From JAWLCG01 sp041687295 (GTDB lineage: Bacteria; Planctomycetota; Phycisphaerae; SM23-33; FEN-1343), in the NCBI GenBank assembly GCA_041687295.1, contig JAWLCG010000094.1, positions 1 through 14,054 on the forward strand: 14,054 nucleotides of DNA, given 5' to 3'. Shown piece by piece: positions 1 to 8,538 of the stretch; the first letter of the stretch is position 1; the number at the start of each line of letters is the position of its first letter. The translations under genes were made by a program, and so were the position numbers. The notes below the pieces were generated by a model, which did no database searches, was not told the DNA's origin, and saw only the letters and a program-made list of their open reading frames with translations.

Positions 1-14
1 CTGGCGCCTTCGTC

Positions 15-35
15 GGCGGGCCATGCCCGCCCTAC
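15..35. repeat. Short palindromic repeat unit downstream of the sulfatase
   Basis: A perfect 7-bp inverted repeat with a 3-base loop (GGCGGGC, CAT, GCCCGCC) is followed by CTAC. The same unit with a one-base loop change lies at 13964-13984, and a truncated copy in the opposite orientation starts at 13902. It begins about 20 bases beyond the sulfatase stop codon, so on the sulfatase transcript it would form a GC-rich hairpin. No T-run follows, so it is not a standard intrinsic terminator. It is best read as a dispersed REP-like element that settles near gene ends; whether it stabilises mRNA or stops transcription cannot be told from sequence. Confidence 0.7.
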
Positions 36-56
36 AGGAGCGATGCCCTGGGCGGC

Positions 57-1550
57 CTATCGCCTATCGCTCTCGTGCGGCACGACGTCGGCGGTTTCCA
101 TGTACCAGGCCAACAGGCGTTCGCGGAGCTGGTGCAGGACGTCGGCGTAGGCCGGGTCGTCGACGACGTTTCGGGTCTCGCCGGGGTCGGTGCGGAGGTC
201 GTACAACTCGTCGCTCTCGTAGTGCCGGCGGACGTACTTGAAGTCCTGTGTGCGGCACATGGCGGCCTTGGTGTGGTAGGGGCCCTCGTCGGTCGTCTGC
301 AGCTGGATGCGGGGCCAGTAGGCGCCGTCGGAGGGGTCCTTGGCCATGTCCAGCGACTGGCGTTCCATGCAGTGGGTCTCGCCCATCAGTCGGCCACCCT
401 CGCAGAAGGCGGCGTCGCGGAGTTCGTCGGTCTGGCCGGCCAGCACGCCCAGCAAACTCTTACCAAAGCGGGTGTAGGCCGGGTCCACGCCCGCCAGTTC
501 GTAGACGGTCTCGCTGAAGTCGACCAGCTCGACGATGGCCTCGCTGACGCGGGGCTTGACGGCCACACCCTTGGGCGGCTTGACGACGAAGGGCACGCGG
601 CTGAGGCAGTCCTCGAAGGTGTTCTGCGTCTTTTCGACCAGGCCGTAGTCGCCCGTGAAGTCGCCATGGTCGGCGAACAGGAACAGGGCCGTGTCGTCCC
701 ACAGGCCCTCCTCGACCAGGGCGGTGACCAGCTCGCCCAGCAGGGCGTCCATGCGGGTGCACATGCCGTAGTAGGTCGCCCGCAGCTCGGTCCAGCGGTC
801 CTCGGTCCAGCCGGCCATGCCGAAGTTCTCGTAGAGGCCCTTGATGATGCTGGGCTTGCCGGACCAATCTTCCGGGGCGGGGATGCGGGGGGGCAGCTTG
901 CCGCGGTCGATCATAGAGAAGAACGGCTCCTCCACGCCGTAGGGCGGATGGGGGTAGACCAGCGGCAGGTACAGGCACAGCGGCCTATCGTCGGGGCGGT
1001 TGCGGATCAGGCGGATGGCCTCCATGACGTGGACCCAGTCGTCGTCGTGGTAGAAGTCCTCGCCGGGGCGTTTGTCCATCTTGCCGATCATGAACGAGTA
1101 GAAGCTGTCCTGCCCCTTCTCGCCGCGGGCGGCCTGGTAGACCGGGCCGTGCCAGTTGGGGTCCTTCTCGTAGCGGCTGTAGTCGCTGAAGGTCTCGGCG
1201 TAGCGGTCGCGGGGCAGTTGGCCGGGGACGACGTCGTTCTTGCCGCCCCAGAAGACGTGGTAGCCGCTGTCCTTGAGGATGTTCAGCAGCATCGGCTCGC
1301 CGGCCTCGGCGTGGAGCATGTGGTGCATCGTCCGGTGGCCGCGGACGTGCGGGTACCAGCCGGTCATGAAGCTGCACCGCGAGGGCGTGCAGACGGTGTT
1401 TTGGCAGAAGGCGTTGCGGAAGCTGACGGCCTCGGTCTGGACGAGGCGGTCGAGCGTCGGCGTGACGGCGGCCGGGTTGCCCATGTGGCCCAGCGTGTCG
1501 CCGCGCCACTGGTCGGGGTTGAAGATCACGATGTGGGGCTTGTTGGCCAT
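57..1550 (-). CDS. Sulfatase, S1 (formylglycine-dependent) family, no signal peptide
   Basis: Predicted 497-residue sulfatase that hydrolyses sulfate esters. The alkaline-phosphatase-like metal site begins near the N-terminus (Asp13-Gln14 in FNPDQWRGD). The sulfatase signature CTPSRCSFMTGWYPH places the cysteine converted to formylglycine at residue 54. A second metal-site stretch, ADHGDFTGDYGL, starts at Ala293 (Asp294, His295), followed by Lys307. The start at MANKPHIVIF is chosen because AAGGAG lies 6 bases upstream; a longer reading frame to 1655 adds 35 low-complexity Arg-rich residues without family similarity. No signal peptide or lipobox follows the start, so the enzyme appears cytoplasmic, unlike many planctomycete sulfatases. 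Cys54 needs a maturase (FGE or anSME), which is not in the window. The substrate cannot be read from sequence; a sulfated sugar or a small sulfate ester are both possible. The C-terminus ends in a short tandem of CGATAGG that also forms the stop. It has no obvious functional link to the trehalose genes. Confidence 0.93.
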   Translation of the reverse strand: MANKPHIVIFNPDQWRGDTLGHMGNPAAVTPTLDRLVQTEAVSFRNAFCQNTVCTPSRCSFMTGWYPHVRGHRTMHHMLHAEAGEPMLLNILKDSGYHVFWGGKNDVVPGQLPRDRYAETFSDYSRYEKDPNWHGPVYQAARGEKGQDSFYSFMIGKMDKRPGEDFYHDDDWVHVMEAIRLIRNRPDDRPLCLYLPLVYPHPPYGVEEPFFSMIDRGKLPPRIPAPEDWSGKPSIIKGLYENFGMAGWTEDRWTELRATYYGMCTRMDALLGELVTALVEEGLWDDTALFLFADHGDFTGDYGLVEKTQNTFEDCLSRVPFVVKPPKGVAVKPRVSEAIVELVDFSETVYELAGVDPAYTRFGKSLLGVLAGQTDELRDAAFCEGGRLMGETHCMERQSLDMAKDPSDGAYWPRIQLQTTDEGPYHTKAAMCRTQDFKYVRRHYESDELYDLRTDPGETRNVVDDPAYADVLHQLRERLLAWYMETADVVPHESDRR

Positions 1551-1556
1551 GGCGTA

Positions 1557-1562
1557 CTCCTT
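1557..1562 (-). promoter_or_regulatory. Ribosome binding site of the sulfatase
   Basis: AAGGAG on the minus strand stands 6 bases before the ATG at 1550. It decides the start in favour of MANKPHIV rather than the upstream ATG at 1655, which has no comparable site. Confidence 0.75.
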
Positions 1563-1663
1563 GCGGTGAAGCCGCCCATCATCGCGATTTGTCCGCCGGC
1601 GCCAAGACCCGGCCCCGGGGGCAGGCCGAGCTGTCAGGGATTGGGTTCGTTTCAACGGATTCC

Positions 1664-1686
1664 CGCCCGGCCTGGATCGCCGGGCG
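1664..1686. repeat. Hairpin with CGCCCGG/CCGGGCG arms, first copy
   Basis: A perfect 8-bp stem (1664-1671 with 1679-1686) encloses a 7-base loop. The outer seven bases of each arm, CGCCCGG and CCGGGCG, are the same as in the hairpin at 3636-3659 in the leader of the GH57 gene. The two may be members of one dispersed family, although in such GC-rich DNA chance resemblance is possible. Confidence 0.5.
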
Positions 1687-1764
1687 AGGGAGCCAGGGGA
1701 CCTGACGCGCGAATAGTAGCTAATGGCGTATCCAGGACGTCAGGAACTCGCGGACCGAACCAAA

Positions 1765-1783
1765 GCGGCGACTCTGTCGCCGC
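1765..1783. repeat. Perfect 8-bp hairpin GCGGCGAC-TCT-GTCGCCGC
   Basis: The arms are fully complementary with only a 3-base loop. The surrounding bases (CCAAA before, ACTCC after) resemble short intergenic repeats I recall from planctomycete and verrucomicrobial genomes, but this was not checked. No second copy is present in the window. No T-run follows on either strand, so a terminator role is not supported. Confidence 0.6.
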
Positions 1784-1819
1784 ACTCCATACGGCCCGGA
1801 GCGCTCTGCCGGCTTCGTT

Positions 1820-1851
1820 GCCGGGCCTCACTGCGCTCGACCCGGCCTACG
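1820..1851 (-). repeat. REP-like unit, GTAGGCCGGGTCGAGCGCA type
   Basis: On the minus strand the segment 1828-1851 reads CGTAGGCCGGGTCGAGCGCA followed by GTGA. The plus strand at 14031-14054 has the same 24 bases except for one position. Here the unit is complete and its ends GCCGGG (1820-1825) and CCCGGC (1841-1846) are complementary, giving an imperfect palindrome. Repeats of this kind are dispersed intergenic elements; its function is not evident. Confidence 0.7.
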
Positions 1852-1877
1852 GGGTCCGCCATCGGGGCGGCCGCCTC

Positions 1878-1906
1878 TTCGATCGAAAATCAAAGATCAA
1901 AAATCG
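1878..1906. repeat. AT-rich segment with imperfect AATCAAA repeats
   Basis: Just after the GH57 stop codon lies an island of low GC in an otherwise very GC-rich window. It starts with the 10-base palindrome TTCGATCGAA (1878-1887) and continues with repeats of the type AAATCAAAGATCAAAAATC. On the GH57 transcript it reads as a U-rich stretch interrupted by GA, so it could help termination, but no GC-rich stem precedes it directly. Confidence 0.45.
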
Positions 1907-3604
1907 CTACATCTTCCACCACTCCAGCTCGATGTGGGGGAAGATGACGTCGTGGAGGTCGGCGTCTTCGATTTCGTGGCGTTCGACGTCGGTGAGTCGG
2001 CCGAGGTAGTCGCTCTCGCGGGCGAGTTTTTCGCTGAGGTCCAGCAGGCTCTCGAATCGGCCCACGTGGAGCATGAAGCGTTTGATGCCGTAGTCGATGG
2101 CCTGGCCGCGGGTGACGGCGAAGGGCCAGTCGCTGGCCTGCAGCAGCAGCAGCTCGCGGGCGGCCTTGTCGAGCAGGCCGCGGATCTGCTCGTCCTTCTG
2201 CCAGGGCAGCTCGACGGTCATCTTGCCGAAGAGCGTCTCGCAGCGGTACTCGATGTCCCACATCCAGTTGACCTTGTCGTTGGCCCAGACGCGGTTGTCG
2301 CCCTCTTCGCCCCAGGAGCCGGCGGGCATCCAGACGGTCTTGTCCGGCGGGTTCTCGGCGAGGCGCTGGCTGGTGGTCTGCAGCTCGATGTGGGTATCGG
2401 AGTTAAGGCTCAGGATCACGTCGCGGAGGAACTGGGGGCCCTCGAACCACCAGTGGCCGAACAGCTCGGCGTCGAAGGCGGCCACCAGCGTGCCCTTTCG
2501 GCCGGTGCGGTGGTGGTAGTCCCACAGGCGCTGGCGGACGGTGTCGCAGAAGTGCTGGGCGTGGGCGAAGAGTCGGCCCGGCAGGTCGTCGGGGTAGTAC
2601 ATCGCCTTGTCGCCGAGGCCGGCCTTGGCGTCGGTGACCTTCCAGTACCGCAGGCCCCTCCGGCCGTGACGCTTGTGGAACTCCAGGTAGGTGCCGTCCG
2701 CCGGGTAGCCGATGGTGCCCGACCAGACCTGCTCGCAGGTGCTCGGGTCGCGGGCGAAGGCGGCGGTTCGGCCCGGGCTCAGGCCGTCGCTGTTGACCAG
2801 GGCGGGCTCGAGCACGTTGCGCCAGCCGAAGTTGGGGTCTCGGCCGGCCTCGTCCCAGTCCACCTTGTGCCACTCGCCGTTCCGCCGGTACTCGGAGCGG
2901 GAGCCCTCGATCAGGTGGTTCTCGACGAAAAAGTGGTTGATCGTCTCGTCGGCGACGAGGTGTTCGATGCCGATGCGGTTGTCCTTGGTGCCCCAGGCGA
3001 TGGGGGGCGTCCAGGCCCCGCCGGGGCGGTAGGCGCACTCGGGCAGCCACATGCCCTCGGGCTTGAAGCCCAGAATCCGATGGCTGCTGGCCAGGCCCGC
3101 CCGCAACTGGGCGCGGATGCTGGAATCTTCGTACAGCAGCGGCAGGTAGGCGTGGGTGGCCGCGGAGGTGAGGATCTCGACCAGCCCGGCCCGGGCCCGC
3201 TGGGCGAAGGCCTCGGCGATATTGCGGTGGATGTCGCCGAAGAGGCTGGCCAGGCCCTCGTGGAACTCGACCCACCGCTGGGCGAGGTAGGCCAGGTGGG
3301 GCTGGTTGCTGTCCTGCCACTCGCGCTGGTCCTGGCGGGCGCGGTCGACGCGGTCGGCGAGGTAGTGCTCGAAGCCGTCCTGGAAGTGCGGGTGCACCAG
3401 CTGTTCCAGCAGGACGGGCGTCAGGCCGATGGTGAACCGCGGGACGGCCCCGAGGTAGCTGCACTCGTCGATGAGGCGCAGCAGGGGCAGGTAGGTCTCG
3501 GCCGCCGCCTCGTAGAGCCAGTCCTCCCCGTGCGGCCAGACGCCATGCCGCAGCACGTAGGGCAGATGCCCGTGCAGGACTAGACAGAAGCTGCCAATCG
3601 CCAT
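1907..3604 (-). CDS. GH57 1,4-alpha-glucan branching enzyme with DUF1957 C-terminal domain
   Basis: Predicted 565-residue cytoplasmic enzyme that cuts alpha-1,4 links in glycogen-like glucan and rejoins the piece as an alpha-1,6 branch. GH57 motifs appear in order: HGHLPY (residues 11-16), a TSAATHAYLPLL stretch (about 146-157), GMWLPECAY with the likely nucleophile Glu189, FDAELFGHWW with the likely acid Asp378, SWGEEGDNRVW, and then the DUF1957-type helical domain containing QASDWPF. Nucleophile and acid agree with those known for Thermus and Thermococcus GH57 branching enzymes, and the length is usual. The start MAIGSFC is fixed by GGAGG 5 bases upstream. The frame stays open on to 5887, but that part is the complement of the debranching gene and shows no GH57 features. 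The gene is transcribed away from the debranching-treYZ operon across a 201-bp divergent spacer, which suggests joint regulation of glucan building and breakdown. A GH57 amylase activity is less likely because the branching-enzyme C-terminal domain is present. Confidence 0.94.
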   Translation of the reverse strand: MAIGSFCLVLHGHLPYVLRHGVWPHGEDWLYEAAAETYLPLLRLIDECSYLGAVPRFTIGLTPVLLEQLVHPHFQDGFEHYLADRVDRARQDQREWQDSNQPHLAYLAQRWVEFHEGLASLFGDIHRNIAEAFAQRARAGLVEILTSAATHAYLPLLYEDSSIRAQLRAGLASSHRILGFKPEGMWLPECAYRPGGAWTPPIAWGTKDNRIGIEHLVADETINHFFVENHLIEGSRSEYRRNGEWHKVDWDEAGRDPNFGWRNVLEPALVNSDGLSPGRTAAFARDPSTCEQVWSGTIGYPADGTYLEFHKRHGRRGLRYWKVTDAKAGLGDKAMYYPDDLPGRLFAHAQHFCDTVRQRLWDYHHRTGRKGTLVAAFDAELFGHWWFEGPQFLRDVILSLNSDTHIELQTTSQRLAENPPDKTVWMPAGSWGEEGDNRVWANDKVNWMWDIEYRCETLFGKMTVELPWQKDEQIRGLLDKAARELLLLQASDWPFAVTRGQAIDYGIKRFMLHVGRFESLLDLSEKLARESDYLGRLTDVERHEIEDADLHDVIFPHIELEWWKM

Positions 3605-3609
3605 GAGTA

Positions 3610-3614
3610 CCTCC
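3610..3614 (-). promoter_or_regulatory. Ribosome binding site of the GH57 gene
   Basis: GGAGG on the minus strand lies 5 bases before the ATG at 3604. It sets the start of the GH57 protein within an open frame that extends much further upstream. Confidence 0.8.
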
Positions 3615-3631
3615 AGCGCAAACAGTCTCGC

Positions 3632-3663
3632 TGCGCGCCCGGTCCCCGATGGCCGGGCGTGCA
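3632..3663. other. Hairpin in the leader between the divergent genes
   Basis: Core arms CGCCCGG (3636-3642) and CCGGGCG (3653-3659) are perfectly complementary. Read as plus-strand RNA the stem extends to 13 pairs including two G-U pairs (3632-3644 with 3651-3663). Read as minus-strand RNA these two positions become mismatches and the stem is 7 pairs plus 3 outer pairs. It sits between the predicted promoter at 3672-3700 and the GH57 ribosome binding site, so it would lie at the very 5' end of the GH57 transcript. It could be a stabilising leader hairpin, an operator, or only a dispersed repeat (see 1664-1686). Confidence 0.45.
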
Positions 3664-3671
3664 CCGGATGA

Positions 3672-3700
3672 ATCATATACCAAAGTTGCGCGCCTGTCGC
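3672..3700 (-). promoter_or_regulatory. Probable sigma-70-type promoter of the GH57 gene
   Basis: On the minus strand GCGACA (3700-3695) and TATGAT (3677-3672) are separated by 17 bases. TATGAT matches five of six and GCGACA four of six consensus positions. Transcription would begin near 3665, giving a leader of about 60 bases. It is the clearest AT-containing site in the divergent spacer. No equally good promoter was found for the plus-strand operon in 3605-3805; TACCAT at 3742-3747 lacks a matching upstream box. Confidence 0.5.
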
Positions 3701-3805
3701 CTCCCGACCGGGCGGTACTGGCCGAAGGTCGGCGGGGAGCCTACCATTCTCCTGCGGCCAGCCGTGACGGACGGGGGCCGACCAAGGCTCGACTCGGGGG
3801 TGTGC

Positions 3806-5885
<2,080 letters not shown>

Positions 5886-5896
<11 letters not shown>

Positions 5897-8534
5897 CGGC
5901 CATCCCCATCCCGTGGCGACCTACCGCGTGCAGTTCACGCCGGAGTTCGGCTTTGCGCAGGCGGCCGAGCGGGTGGGCTACTGGTGGGGCCTGGGCATCA
6001 GCCACGTGTACTGCTCGCCGTACCTGCAGTCGGCGCCGGGCTCGACGAGCGGCTACGACGTGACCAGCCACGACACGGTCAACACCGAGTTGGGCGGTGC
6101 CGAGGGCCTGGCGCGGTTCCTCGCCGCCCTGGCCCGCAGGCGGTTGGGGCAGGTGCTGGACATCGTGCCCAACCACATGTACATCGGCGGGGGGCACAAT
6201 CGACTGTGGATGGACGTGCTCGCGCATGGCCGGGCCAGCCGGTACGCCGGCTACTTCGACATCAACTGGAACCCGCCGGAGGACAAGCTGGCCGGACGGG
6301 TGCTGCTGCCGGTGCTGGGCGAGGCCTTCGGCCAGGTCGTCCAGGCCGGGCAGGTCCGTCTGGAGCGGACCGAGGGGCAGTACCTCGTGCGGTACTTCGA
6401 CCACGTGGCCCCGGCGGCGCCGGAGTCGCTGGGGGCGATCCTGGCCCGCGCAGCCGAGCAGGCCGGCAGCGAGGAGCTTGCCTACCTCGCCGAGGCCCTG
6501 GCCGCCCTGCCGGCCGAGCCCGAGCACGCCGCCCGCCGTGCCCGGGCCTGGCGGGTGCTGCACGGCTGGCTGGGTCGCCTGCTGGCTGAGCGGCCCGAGG
6601 CGGCGGAGGCCCTGGACCGGGCGATCGAGCGGGTCAACGAGGAGCCGGCCCTGATGGTCGAACTGCTCGACCGCCAGCACTACCGCCTGGCCCACTGGCG
6701 CACGGCCGGGCGCGAGGTGAACTACCGCCGCTTCTTCGAGATCAACGAGCTGGCGGGCCTGTGCATCCAGGACGACGCCGTCTTCGCCCAGAGCCACCGG
6801 CTGATCTTCGGCTGGCTCGGCGCCGGCCAGCTCGACGGCCTGCGGGTGGACCACATCGACGGCCTGCGCGATCCGCAGCGCTACCTCGACCGCCTCCGCC
6901 GCGAGGCCCCGCACGCCTGGCTGCTGGTCGAGAAGATCCTCGCCCCCGACGAGACGATTCCGCCCTCCTGGCCCGTGGCGGGCACGACGGGGTACGACTT
7001 TCTCAACCTCGTCGGCGGGCTGTTCGTCGATGGCCAGGCCGAGGACGCCCTCACCCGCACCTACGCCGAGTTCACCGGTGAGAGCCCCGACTGGCCCGCG
7101 GTCGTGCGGGCGGGCAAGCAGCGGATGGTCGACCAGAGCTTCGGCGGCGAGATCGATCGGCTGACCGAGCTGCTGGTGAACCTCGCCCAGGACTACCCGC
7201 GCCACCGCGACTACGCCCGCACGGAGCTGCGCCAGGCTTTGGCGGCGCTGGTGGCGAGCTTCGGGGTCTACCGCACCTACATCCGACCGGACGAGGGCTG
7301 GGCCAGCGCCACCGACACCCGGCGCGTCGAGGCCGCCCTGGCCGAGGCCGCCGGCCGATTCGGCCAGCTCGACCCGGCCCTGTGGGGCTTCCTCGGCGGG
7401 CTGCTGCGCGTGGAGCTGCGCGGGCCGGCCGAGACCGAGTTCGTCCTGCGGTTCCAGCAGCTCACCGGGCCGGTGATGGCCAAGGGCGTGGAGGACACGG
7501 CCTTCTACCGCTACCACCGGCTGGTGAGCCTCAACGAGGTCGGCGGCGACCCGGGCCGATTCGGCACCGAGCTGGCCGAGTTCCACCAGTGGTGCGTCCG
7601 CACGGCCCGGCGGCACCCGTTCACGATGCTGGCCACCAGCACACACGACACCAAACGCGGCGAGGACGCCCGCCTGCGGATCCACCTGCTCTCGGAGATG
7701 CCCGAGCAGTGGGCCCGGCAGTTGGGCCAGTGGTCTCGCCGGGCCGACCGCTACCGCCGCGCCGGCCTGCCCGACCGCAACGCCGAGTACCTGCTCTACC
7801 AGACGCTCGTGGGCACCTGGCCCATCGGCATGGATCGGCTCTGGCCCTACCTGCGCAAGGCCGTCCGCGAGGCCAAGGTGCACACCGCCTGGACGCGGGT
7901 GGACGAGGCCTACGAGGACGCCCTGCGCCGCTTCGCCGAGGGCCTGCTGAACGACGGGCCCTTCCGCGAGGCGGTGGGCGCCTTCACCGACCGCATCCGC
8001 CCGACGGCCAGGCTGCACTCGCTGGCCCAGACGCTGCTGCACTGCACCGCCCCCGGCGTGCCGGATTTCTACCAGGGCGCGGAGCTGTGGAACGAGACGC
8101 TCGTCGACCCCGACAACCGCCACGCCGTCGACTACGCGCGGTGCGAGCAGGCCCTCCGCTCGGCCGACGGCTGTGGGCCCGAGAGCCTGATGGAGCGCCT
8201 GGAGGACGGCGCGGCCAAGGTGTACGTGATCCGCCGGGCGCTGATCGTTCGGAGGCGATGCCGGCACGCCTTCGGGCCCAGTGCGCAGTACGAGCCGCTG
8301 GCTGCCCGGGGCGAAAAGGCCGGGCACGTGGTGGCCTTCCGCCGCAACGGCGGGGTGATCGTGGTGGCGCCTCGGCTGTTGTGGCGGCTGGGCGGCGACT
8401 GGGCCGACACGGCCCTGGATCTGCCCGAGGGGGCGTGGCGCGACGTGCTCAACGAGCGAACCCACCAGGGGGCCGTGCCGATGGCCGAGCTGCTGGCGCC
8501 GATGCCGGTGGCCCTGCTGGTGCGGGAGGAGTGA
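5886..8534 (+). CDS. treY: Malto-oligosyltrehalose synthase (GH13_26)
   Basis: Predicted 882-residue intramolecular transglycosylase that turns the reducing-end alpha-1,4 link of a maltodextrin into alpha,alpha-1,1, giving maltooligosyl-trehalose. The N-terminal ATYRVQFTPEFGF is characteristic of TreY. GH13 elements are visible: DIVPNHM (92-98), GLRVDHIDGLRDPQRYL with nucleophile Asp322, LLVEKILAPDE with acid Glu349, AGTTGYDFLN shortly after, and STHDTKRGEDARLR with Asp588. The long helical part between regions I and II and the C-terminal segment CTAPGVPDFYQGAELW are also typical. Length is within the family range. The ATG overlaps the end of the debranching gene by 11 bp and has no close Shine-Dalgarno, so translation is probably coupled to the gene before. 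The last codons contain the ribosome binding site for treZ. No frameshift or missing catalytic residue was seen. Confidence 0.97.
8525..8531 (+). promoter_or_regulatory. Ribosome binding site of treZ
   Basis: GGAGGAG within the last codons of treY stands 7 bases before the treZ ATG at 8539. It supports this start and coupled translation of the pair. Confidence 0.75.
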
Positions 8535-8538
8535 GACC

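Larger units (their letters stand above)
1551..1906. other. Intergenic region rich in palindromes, no gene
   Basis: These 356 bases between two same-strand genes contain no convincing gene in either direction. They hold the sulfatase leader, an 8-bp-stem hairpin (1664-1686), 7-bp arms CCTGACG/CGTCAGG far apart (1701-1707 and 1738-1744), an 8-bp-stem hairpin (1765-1783), a REP-like unit matching the right end of the window (1820-1851) and an AT-rich segment (1878-1906). A weak minus-strand promoter candidate for the sulfatase is TTGGCG (1600-1605), 16 bases, GATGAT (1578-1583); it matches the consensus poorly. No stem followed by a T-run was found after the GH57 gene. Confidence 0.6.

Noticed and set aside
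1551..1655. Longer N-terminus for the sulfatase starting at 1655
   Set aside because: The additional residues are Arg-rich, not a signal peptide, and the ribosome site AAGGAG lies at the downstream start.
1765..1783. Intrinsic terminator
   Set aside because: The hairpin is perfect but no T-run follows on either strand and it lies about 125 bases beyond the GH57 stop.
75..2009. Plus-strand frame of 644 codons opposite the sulfatase
   Set aside because: The sulfatase signature and metal motifs are on the minus strand; the plus-strand product shows no recognisable domain.
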